This document shows, one piece after another, positions 1 to 5,685 of a stretch of DNA of 42,623 bases. The stretch spans positions 1-42,623 of the IMG/VR virus record IMGVR_UViG_3300035034_001089. One strand, written 5' to 3'. The notes under the pieces are model-generated. The model had not been told where the DNA came from and did no database searches. It saw nothing but the letters and a program-made list of their open reading frames with translations. How positions within the stretch are numbered: position 1 is the first letter of the stretch; the number at the start of each line of letters is the position of its first letter. The translations under genes were made by a program, and so were the position numbers. This stretch comes from a virus.

Positions 1-66
1 ATGACTTACGGTAAATTAATAGCGTATTTCCTACTATTTATTACCTATCTTTCTAGTTATAACTAA
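1..66 (+). CDS. Short hydrophobic ORF or 3' end of a gene cut by the window
   Basis: An open frame begins with the first base of the window (ATG) and stops at TAA 64-66, giving 21 residues that are mostly hydrophobic (LIAYFLLFITYL). It may be a tiny membrane peptide or the tail of a gene that starts before the window. The upstream sequence is missing, so neither a ribosome binding site nor the true start can be judged. No family is recognised. Confidence 0.2.
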   Translation: MTYGKLIAYFLLFITYLSSYN

Positions 67-96
67 CTATCTGATGTTGTGTATTGTGTACTGTGT

Positions 97-127
97 AAAA
101 AACCAGAACCCCACTCTAGGAGTGGGG
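97..127 (-). terminator. Rho-independent terminator for the small leftward gene
   Basis: An 8-bp perfect stem (109-116 with 120-127, CCCCACTC/GAGTGGGG) closes a 3-nt loop. Read leftward, it is followed after six bases by six T residues (A-run at 97-102 on the plus strand). It lies just beyond the stop codon of the gene at 135-392, the expected place for a terminator. Confidence 0.6.
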
Positions 128-134
128 CTGGCTT

Positions 135-392
135 TTAGCTGGTTTTGGGCTTTGGTTTGGTCTTGGGTTTGGTTTGGCCCAGCGGTGGCAGTGGCGTGAG
201 TTTGAGTTGCTCTTGTAGCGCCTCCATTTCTGCTAAGTTATTTAGCCTTGATAAGCCAATTTCATGGTCGGTCATTTCCGACGCTAGATCCATCCACTTA
301 TTCGCTATTTCTGCACTCTTGTCCAGCACTAGTATGTACCCTGATAGGGCGTTAAATAGGCCAGTGAACATTGAGAAAAACGACTTGATCAT
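135..392 (-). CDS. Small protein with hydrophobic N-terminus and Lys/Pro-rich tail
   Basis: This 85-aa protein is not matched to a named family. The start is well supported: TAAGGAG lies six bases before the ATG on the minus strand. Residues 1-25 are hydrophobic/amphipathic (FFSMFTGLFNALSGYILVL). The middle is helical and charged, and the last 15 residues are a Lys-Thr-Pro repeat (KTKPKPKT) encoded by a G/T-rich run. It stands alone on the minus strand, has its own terminator, and faces away from the gene block at 771. A membrane-associated early or lysis-related role is possible, but nothing in the sequence proves it. Confidence 0.6.
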   Translation of the reverse strand: MIKSFFSMFTGLFNALSGYILVLDKSAEIANKWMDLASEMTDHEIGLSRLNNLAEMEALQEQLKLTPLPPLGQTKPKTKPKPKTS

Positions 393-473
393 GGTGCTCT
401 CCTTAGTTATGGGATTATTCCCGCTTCTGCGGCTTTAGCCGTTTGTTTTGACCTTTTGTGTAAGGGTTTAGGG

Positions 474-498
474 GGGGTACTCCATTTATGGAGACCCC
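474..498. other. Strong hairpin in the divergent control region
   Basis: GGGGT and CTCCAT pair with ATGGAG and ACCCC around a 2-nt apex (TT), giving 11 bp with one bulged A at 479. Neither strand has a T-run after it, so it is not a normal terminator. A promoter hairpin, protein-binding site or mRNA leader structure are all possible. Confidence 0.4.
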
Positions 499-588
499 TG
501 TTAGTAAGTACTTGATTCATACCTAATTATGATTTTTTTCAAAAACCTGAAGGTTCATACTCATTTTATAAATTTTAAAAATTATTTT

Positions 589-610
589 TAATAATAATAA
601 TAATAATAAT
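589..610. repeat. (TAA)7 trinucleotide run
   Basis: Seven uninterrupted TAA units lie inside a stretch that is almost pure A/T (about 560-625). Such DNA melts easily and can slip during copying. It lies about 110 bp upstream of the promoter at 716-744, so it may act as an UP-like or melting element. Confidence 0.6.
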
Positions 611-715
611 TTTACTGTTCTAATTTACAGTTAATGAAACCAATAATACTAGAGGTTACTGTATAACAATTGCCTTAATTGGATTATGTTGGGAAGATTA
701 TTAAGAGGGTATGAG

Positions 716-744
716 TTGGCGGAGATTGGTAAATATACTATAGT
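716..744 (+). promoter_or_regulatory. Sigma70-like promoter for the rightward left-end genes
   Basis: The -35 TTGGCG (716-721) and -10 TATAGT (739-744) are separated by exactly 17 bp. The expected start is near 751, about 20 bases before the ATG at 771. A leftward promoter at 31065-31093 uses nearly the same -35 (TTGGCT) and the same spacing. Confidence 0.55.
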
Positions 745-770
745 TAACCGATAGAGTAGGTTCTTTTTAC

Positions 771-1004
771 ATGCAAGAGTTATACCAAGTATGTAGTATT
801 ATTGCTTTAATTTATTGGTTTCAGATTATGGGTAAGACGGTTAGGAAATACAAAGGTAAATGTATTCAGGATAAGGACAGGAAAAATATGAAGACGGTTA
901 GGTCATGTCTAAATGGTGGGGGTTGTCCTTATTGTTTGAGTAACAGGACTCATAAGAGTAAGAAATATGGCGATAGTAATTTAACTTTATTGGTTTGGGA
1001 GTGA
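771..1004 (+). CDS. Small basic Cys-containing protein, possible zinc-binding
   Basis: No family is recognised for this 77-aa product. The C-terminal half is basic and carries four cysteines after the first segment (KGKC, RSC, then CPYC), in an arrangement that could form a small zinc ribbon. The N-terminal 20 residues are hydrophobic. A weak GTAGG lies upstream of 771. An in-frame ATG at 828 would remove the hydrophobic lead and give a 58-aa protein, but it has no clear ribosome binding site. It is the first gene after the promoter at 716-744 and is followed closely by two membrane-protein genes. Confidence 0.45.
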   Translation: MQELYQVCSIIALIYWFQIMGKTVRKYKGKCIQDKDRKNMKTVRSCLNGGGCPYCLSNRTHKSKKYGDSNLTLLVWE

Positions 1005-1011
1005 ATAGATA

Positions 1012-1203
1012 ATGGCATTGGTTTGGGGTTTGTTTATATCGTTTTTTATAGTGGTTTGGGGTTTGGGTGCTTATTGTTTTGGGGCCATGATGATAATTAC
1101 TGATGGGAAAGAAGAGCCTTTGAATAATAGGGAAATTATCTATACTGCATTGTTCTGGCCTCTTGGTGTGTTGATGGTGATTTTCAATAGGGATGCGGAT
1201 TAA
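1012..1203 (+). CDS. Two-helix small membrane protein
   Basis: This 63-aa protein has two predicted membrane helices (about residues 3-27 and 43-58) and a short polar link with DGKEEPLNN. GGGAG lies about ten bases before its ATG, overlapping the end of the previous gene. Its stop overlaps the start of the next gene (TAATGA), so the two are probably translated together. Paired tiny membrane proteins next to terminase genes can be holins or pinholins, but the sequence has no diagnostic holin motif. Confidence 0.6.
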   Translation: MALVWGLFISFFIVVWGLGAYCFGAMMIITDGKEEPLNNREIIYTALFWPLGVLMVIFNRDAD

Positions 1204-1415
1204 TGAATTTAATAATCGATCTGGCTTGTGGTGTGTTACTAAAAGTTCTGGCTTTGGTTTTTATTGTTATTGGGGCTGTGATTATAGGAGTTATGTTTAA
1301 TACATTGAATATTTGGTTAGCTTGGTTGTTAACTCCTTTTGTGGCATTAGGGATTTCTGTTATTGCTCATGATTTAAATAAGTTAGGTAGTGATGCGTTT
1401 GAAGTGGATAAATAA
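1203..1415 (+). CDS. Two-helix small membrane protein, coupled to the previous gene
   Basis: This 70-aa protein is dominated by two long hydrophobic helices (about residues 9-32 and 36-55) and ends in a charged tail (HDLNKLGSDAFEVDK). Its ATG overlaps the previous stop. It resembles 1012-1203 only in architecture. A membrane or lysis role is plausible from the small size and pairing but is not shown. Confidence 0.6.
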   Translation: MNLIIDLACGVLLKVLALVFIVIGAVIIGVMFNTLNIWLAWLLTPFVALGISVIAHDLNKLGSDAFEVDK

Positions 1416-1417
1416 GG

Positions 1418-2113
1418 ATGGATGATTTTACGATTGATCAATTTAAGAGGGCATTGCCTGGGAATCTTAAGAAATCTGTTAATGTGGATTTAGTTAATCA
1501 GATAAAGAGTACCTTGGGCGATCCTGAAATGTATGAAACCTATCGTGATAATATGCTGAGTTATACGAAGGTAATGCAGGAGGGTCGGTTTAAGGTAAGT
1601 AGTTATATTGATGCAGTAAAATATATAAGCCATAAGCTGATGGGCGATACCAATATTGCTGCTTATATCAAGACTTTTCCGGCTAAGTATCAACGGTTTA
1701 TAACTCAGGGGGTAGCAAGTAAAGATGTTGCCAGTTATGTGACAGCCTATAACAAGTCGAAACTGGTTAATCTGATTTATGAACAGACACTAATTCCGAG
1801 TTATATCCTAAATGCGGATATGTATCAGAAGGCGTTGAATGTTCAATGTGAATTGATGACTTCGGCTAACAGTGAGAAGGTAAGAAGTGATGCCGCTAAC
1901 AGTATATTGACGCACTTGAAAATGCCCGAGACACAGAAGGTAGATTTGAATATTGGCTTACAAGAGAATAGTGCAATTGAAGCGTTGAAAGCCAGTACAC
2001 TAGAACTCGTGGCTCAACAGAGACAGATGCTTTCTGCTGGTGCAATGAATGCCGAGGAAGTTGCACACAGTAGGCTAATTATTGAAGGTGAATCTGAGGA
2101 AGTTAACAAATGA
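1418..2113 (+). CDS. terS: Probable small terminase subunit
   Basis: This 231-aa, mostly helical protein sits two short genes upstream of the large terminase. Its C-terminal third has the character of phage small terminases. A helical segment around KVRSDAANSILTHLKMP is followed by a short polar strand (QKVDLNIGL), a helix containing IEALKASTLELVAQQRQML, and an acidic tail. Such proteins form rings that bind the packaging site and regulate TerL. The ATG follows TAAGG with almost no spacing. No better in-frame start is available. The end overlaps the next gene by ATGA. The assignment rests on position and sequence feel, not on a catalytic motif. Confidence 0.5.
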   Translation: MDDFTIDQFKRALPGNLKKSVNVDLVNQIKSTLGDPEMYETYRDNMLSYTKVMQEGRFKVSSYIDAVKYISHKLMGDTNIAAYIKTFPAKYQRFITQGVASKDVASYVTAYNKSKLVNLIYEQTLIPSYILNADMYQKALNVQCELMTSANSEKVRSDAANSILTHLKMPETQKVDLNIGLQENSAIEALKASTLELVAQQRQMLSAGAMNAEEVAHSRLIIEGESEEVNK

Positions 2114-2523
2114 GTGTTTTAAATTTTTGGTTTAAACAGAAACAATCCCTTAGAATTTTTGGTTTCAAGTATGTTATTCACAACGTGGCATCTTTTACAT
2201 TAAAGAAGGTATTTAGAGGCTTACTAGTAACCGGTAAAGAATACAGAGAACTAGTAACTAAAAATGAATTTTTAAAATTAGATTTAAGTAGGACTAATAA
2301 TAAATTAGGTCATACTCTTAATATTATTAATAAGCTTCAAGCAGCGGATATTGATATAAATAATATGAGGGGTGTTATAGCTGTATTGCAGACTATTGAT
2401 GATAGGGATGAAGGTGCTGGTACTTATTGGGATGATAATTATGTATTGGCTCCATGTTCAGAAGATTTATTAAATATGTCCGATGAAGAGTTTATTGAGA
2501 GTAGTAAACAATGGAGGAATTAG
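2110..2523 (+). CDS. Unknown protein between the terminase genes
   Basis: This 137-aa protein overlaps the previous gene by four bases (ATGA), so it is translationally coupled. The N-terminal 45 residues are basic and aromatic. Residues 45-85 look like a coiled coil (KEYRELVTKNEFLKLDL and on), and the C-terminus is acidic with DEEFIESSKQ. No family is recognised. Placement between probable TerS and TerL suggests a packaging-related or accessory role, but the sequence gives no direct evidence. Confidence 0.6.
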   Translation: MSVLNFWFKQKQSLRIFGFKYVIHNVASFTLKKVFRGLLVTGKEYRELVTKNEFLKLDLSRTNNKLGHTLNIINKLQAADIDINNMRGVIAVLQTIDDRDEGAGTYWDDNYVLAPCSEDLLNMSDEEFIESSKQWRN

Positions 2524-2654
2524 AAGTCTATCTTGAATCAGGTTTTGAGGATTCCATGGATGAAATTCCTGGCTCTTCCCCTGAAATATTGGACACGTCT
2601 AATGAAGATTTTAAGCGAGTTGAACAAGTATTAAGGTTAATAAATTATGAGTGA
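2511..2654 (+). CDS. Very short acidic ORF bridging to the terminase gene
   Basis: A 47-codon frame starts at ATG 2511 inside the end of the previous gene and stops at TGA 2652, inside the start of TerL. It therefore exactly fills an otherwise empty 123-bp gap, with overlaps at both ends as elsewhere in this genome. The product is strongly acidic (MEELEVYLESGF at the start). The ribosome binding site is weak. It could be a real small protein or a device coupling translation into TerL. Confidence 0.45.
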   Translation: MEELEVYLESGFEDSMDEIPGSSPEILDTSNEDFKRVEQVLRLINYE

Positions 2655-4242
2655 TATGGCCGCTGCCAAGAGTATTGATGATTGGCTTAATGGGGTTAGT
2701 TACTCAATTGATCCGAATTATGTACCGAGTGATTTTGCATTAGAGTTTGTCACCTTTATTAAATTAGTTAATGGAGGAAAAGGAGAAGAGAATTTAACCC
2801 CTGTTCTTCATTATGGAATGTTAGATCAAGTAGCAGGGCCAGAGCCACGAATTGCTAATATGGTTTTCAGGGGGGCAGCAAAGACAACACTTTTTGGTGA
2901 GTATTTCTTTTTATACTTGGGTACTTATGGTGCTATTCCTGGTTTTGGTGATGTTGAACTGGCTTTATATGTTTCTGACTCCATTGAAAATGGTGTTAAG
3001 AATATGCGTAAGAACATGGAACATAGATGGAATAATAGTGAGTTTTTACAGAAGTTTATCCCTACTATTCGTTTTACGGACATAAGATGGGAATTTAAAA
3101 ACATAGATGGTAAGGTTTTTGTTGTAAAGGGTTACGGATCAAAAACAGGGGTACGTGGTGCTAAGGAAATGGGGGTTAGACCTAAATTAGCCGTACTTGA
3201 TGATTTGATTAGTGATGAAGACGCAAGATCATCAACAGTAATTGCTAGTGTTGAAGATACCATCTATAAAGCTATTGACTATGCACTACATCCTACCCGT
3301 TCTAAGATTATATGGAGTGGTACACCGTTTAATGCGAAAGATCCCCTGTATAAAGCCATAGAGAGTGGTGCTTGGAAGGTTAACGTCTATCCCGTGTGTG
3401 AACGGTTTCCTTGTGAGCCTAATGAATTTAAAGGCGCTTGGACAGACCGCTTTAACTATCAATATGTAAAACTTAAGTATGATCAGGCTGTATTAGCCGG
3501 TAAGATTCATACCTTCAATCAAGAATTAATGTTACGGATCATGAGTGACGAAGATAGGATGATCCAGGACCATGATATTGCATGGTATAAGATAGACAAT
3601 GTTATTAAGAATAAGTCCCTGTTTAATTTTTATATTACAACGGATTTTGCTACCAGTACCAGAGAGAGTAGTGACTATTCTTTTACTAGTGTTTGGGCTT
3701 ATAACAATAACGGTGATTGGTTCTGGGTTGATGGACTATGTAAGCGTCAGTTAATGGATGCTAATATTGATGCCTTGTTTAAGTTTGCACAGATTTATAG
3801 ACCACAACAGGTAGGAATAGAAGTAAGCGGCCAACAGGGTGGATTTATACCTTGGGTTCAGAATGAAATGATGGAACGTAATATTTATTTTCCTTTAGCC
3901 AGTGACAATAACTCCAATCAACCGGGTATACGGCCTAATACCAATAAGATGATGCGGTTTAATATTGTTGTTCCTTGGTTTAAGGCGCGTAAGATATATT
4001 TTCCAATTGAGAAAAAGACCAGCACTGAGTTGATTGAGGCAGTTGATGAACTAAGCTTGGCTGCAATGTCAGGATTTAGAAGTAAACACGATGACTTCAT
4101 TGATACTGTGTCACAATTAGCCTCTTTAAAACCTTGGAAACCCACCCAAGAGACTCTTTTCCAGAAAGCAGGTAACTCTGGTATATGGGAATTAGATGAA
4201 GAGGATGATGAACCTAATCGTTTGGATTCTTATATTGTTTAG
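2647..4242 (+). CDS. terL: Terminase large subunit (packaging ATPase and nuclease)
   Basis: This 531-aa protein pumps DNA into the prohead and cuts concatemers. The N-terminal ATPase has an adenine/Walker A segment of the RGxAKT type (NMVFRGAAKTT, residues 71-81) and Walker B LAVLDD (181-186), with SGTPF at 224-228 as the coupling motif. The C-terminal RNase H-like nuclease shows D333 (TTDFA), E392 (GIEVSG) and the HDD pair at 481-483. The RGxAKT form is typical of N4-like TerL (gp68, from memory). The start is coupled to the 47-aa ORF, and TAAGG lies about ten bases upstream. The next gene begins 12 bases after the stop. Confidence 0.9.
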   Translation: MSDMAAAKSIDDWLNGVSYSIDPNYVPSDFALEFVTFIKLVNGGKGEENLTPVLHYGMLDQVAGPEPRIANMVFRGAAKTTLFGEYFFLYLGTYGAIPGFGDVELALYVSDSIENGVKNMRKNMEHRWNNSEFLQKFIPTIRFTDIRWEFKNIDGKVFVVKGYGSKTGVRGAKEMGVRPKLAVLDDLISDEDARSSTVIASVEDTIYKAIDYALHPTRSKIIWSGTPFNAKDPLYKAIESGAWKVNVYPVCERFPCEPNEFKGAWTDRFNYQYVKLKYDQAVLAGKIHTFNQELMLRIMSDEDRMIQDHDIAWYKIDNVIKNKSLFNFYITTDFATSTRESSDYSFTSVWAYNNNGDWFWVDGLCKRQLMDANIDALFKFAQIYRPQQVGIEVSGQQGGFIPWVQNEMMERNIYFPLASDNNSNQPGIRPNTNKMMRFNIVVPWFKARKIYFPIEKKTSTELIEAVDELSLAAMSGFRSKHDDFIDTVSQLASLKPWKPTQETLFQKAGNSGIWELDEEDDEPNRLDSYIV

Positions 4243-4253
4243 AGGAAATTAGT

Positions 4254-4964
4254 ATGAAGTTACAAGATATATTCGATCAGTTAACCTTTGGTGAGTTAAG
4301 TCAGCTTTCTTTAACCAATGAAGGCCAAGGTATTAATGAAGAGGATCGTAAGAAGGTTATTAGGAATATTACGCTTGGTTTAACAGAACTACATAAGCGG
4401 TTTTTATTAAAAGAGAAATCTTTTGATATTACCCTACAAAAAGGAAAAGTAGTTTATACCTTGGTAAAACGCTTTGCTGAAAGTAACATTAGTTCAACAG
4501 AACCGGTTAAATACATCTCAGACTTGAATAGTCCTTTCTATGATGACTTACTGAAGATAGAACAGGTCACTGACGAGAACGGTAACAAACTAACCTTGAA
4601 TAAGTCAGGTGATAAGTACTCCTTACGGACTCCTGCCTACAATGTTCTGTATATCCCTCCTCAAGAGACGCCTATTACCACTGTTAATGTTGTCTACCGG
4701 GCTGATCATCCCCCTTTAAGTGAACACGCCCACTTACTGCCACCTTTTACTGTAGATATTGACTTGCCGGGGTCACATTTGCAGGCTTTACTGTATTTCG
4801 TAGCCAGTCGTATTCTTAATCCTATTGGTTTGGTACAAGAATTCCATGAAGGGAATAATTACACGGCTAAGTTTGAAGCTGCAGTACAGGAACTTAAGAA
4901 TACCGGTTTCCAGATTGATACTGATTTTGAAAATAACCGATTTACTACCAAGGGGTTTGTATAA
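4254..4964 (+). CDS. Probable head-tail connector (adaptor) protein
   Basis: This 236-aa protein sits between TerL and portal, the usual place for an adaptor. The N-terminus is helical (residues 1-55). It is followed by beta-rich sequence and a C-terminal helical part with LQALLYFVASRI and a segment with YTAKFEAAVQELKNTG. Adaptors of podoviruses show this type of tyrosine/alanine-rich helix after a beta region. AGAGGAAA lies upstream of the ATG. I assign it from position and pattern. A different virion protein of the N4 group cannot be ruled out. Confidence 0.5.
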   Translation: MKLQDIFDQLTFGELSQLSLTNEGQGINEEDRKKVIRNITLGLTELHKRFLLKEKSFDITLQKGKVVYTLVKRFAESNISSTEPVKYISDLNSPFYDDLLKIEQVTDENGNKLTLNKSGDKYSLRTPAYNVLYIPPQETPITTVNVVYRADHPPLSEHAHLLPPFTVDIDLPGSHLQALLYFVASRILNPIGLVQEFHEGNNYTAKFEAAVQELKNTGFQIDTDFENNRFTTKGFV

Positions 4965-4965
4965 C

Positions 4966-5154
4966 ATGGCTAATCAATTAATGAAATATTTTGAATACGC
5001 ACATTTACCTGCACACTTACAATTAGTAAGTAGACCTATAGGTGAATTAGCTAAACAAATGGATGCTGAACTAGGTGATAGTGCTGAAAAAACAGCAGGA
5101 TTAAGAAAACTTTTGGAAGCTAAAGATTGTTTGGTAAGAGCTAAATTAGGGTAG
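4966..5154 (+). CDS. Small helical protein resembling the Acb2/Tad1 hairpin family
   Basis: The 62-aa product starts one base after the connector stop (ATG 4966). It is a helical hairpin with the arrangement F-x-Y-x-x-LP-x-x-LQ-x-V-S-x-P, then ELAKQMD, then EKTAGLRKLLEAKD-x-x-VRA. Many phages carry this small conserved protein. It closely parallels the family whose pattern is Q-x(3)-Y-x-x-IR ... LA-x-x-I ... EK-x-x-AL-x-KLE-x-A, which I recall being filed with the Acb2/Tad1 cyclic-nucleotide sponges that block CBASS and Thoeris defence. That is inference from memory of motifs; binding is not proven. It ends before a bidirectional terminator. Confidence 0.55.
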   Translation: MANQLMKYFEYAHLPAHLQLVSRPIGELAKQMDAELGDSAEKTAGLRKLLEAKDCLVRAKLG

Positions 5155-5169
5155 ATTAAGATAAGAATA

Positions 5170-5188
5170 AGCCCCCTTAATGGGGGCT
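5170..5188. terminator. Bidirectional terminator between convergent genes
   Basis: AGCCCCC (5170-5176) and GGGGGCT (5182-5188) form a 7-bp stem with a 5-nt loop between the rightward 62-aa gene and the leftward dUTPase gene. T-rich sequence follows on the leftward strand; the rightward side has only a weak T tract. Confidence 0.6.
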
Positions 5189-5194
5189 AACTTG

Positions 5195-5617
5195 CTAGTT
5201 ACCGGTAGAACCGAATCCACCTGATCCTCTTACTGTTTCAGGGAGTTCATCCACAATACTAAATTCAAATGAGCTGTAAGCCAGTAGTATGAATTGCAAT
5301 AGACGATCTCCTGCTTCCCATACCAATACTTTATTACTTACCTTCAATGAAGCAACCCATTCTCCTCGGTAATCCGCATCTATGATTCCTACTGTGTTAT
5401 TAAGAGCTAAACCATGATTAATACCTTTACCACTTCTGGGAACAATAATACCGACAATGCCTTGGGGAATAGCCGCAGAAAAACCTAAAGGTATTTTAAC
5501 AGGGTCTTTATAAGGGGATAGACTGCCAGCTTCAGGCATAAAAATATCATAACCGGCGGAATGTTCAGTAGAACGGATTGGCATCTGAAAGTTTGCATGT
5601 AATGGTTTAAACTTCAT
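5195..5617 (-). CDS. dut: dUTP pyrophosphatase (trimeric type)
   Basis: This 140-aa enzyme converts dUTP to dUMP and pyrophosphate, keeping uracil out of phage DNA and feeding dTMP synthesis. All five family motifs are present in order: AGYDIF (21-26), PRSGKG (60-65), GIIDADYRGEW (77-87, with the catalytic Asp in the second position of DxD), RLLQF (105-109) and the C-terminal RGSGGFGSTG (130-139). Length is normal for a homotrimeric dUTPase. It is the only leftward gene inside the rightward virion block. It has a good ribosome binding site (AAGGAAA seven or eight bases before ATG) and shares a terminator with the gene on its far side. Confidence 0.93.
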   Translation of the reverse strand: MKFKPLHANFQMPIRSTEHSAGYDIFMPEAGSLSPYKDPVKIPLGFSAAIPQGIVGIIVPRSGKGINHGLALNNTVGIIDADYRGEWVASLKVSNKVLVWEAGDRLLQFILLAYSSFEFSIVDELPETVRGSGGFGSTGN

Positions 5618-5685
5618 TTTTAGGTTTTCCTTGGTTTATTGAATTAGACTGTACTAAGGTTATGTATTCATTGGGGATTGTTAGT

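Larger units (their letters stand above)
393..770. other. Non-coding AT-rich gap with hairpins and promoter
   Basis: No convincing gene is seen in these 378 bases. They contain several very short palindromes (GGGATTATTCCC at 409-420, CGGCTTTAGCCG at 430-441), one strong hairpin (474-498), a (TAA)7 run (589-610) and a sigma70-like promoter (716-744). The leftward gene at 135-392 and the rightward block from 771 diverge from here, so it is probably a control region for both. Confidence 0.5.

Noticed and set aside
145-438. 97-codon rightward ORF
   Set aside because: It is antisense to the better supported leftward gene at 135-392, which has a strong ribosome binding site and terminator.
589-610. 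Direct-repeat attachment site
   Set aside because: It is a simple (TAA)7 microsatellite with no partner copy and no integrase gene in the window.
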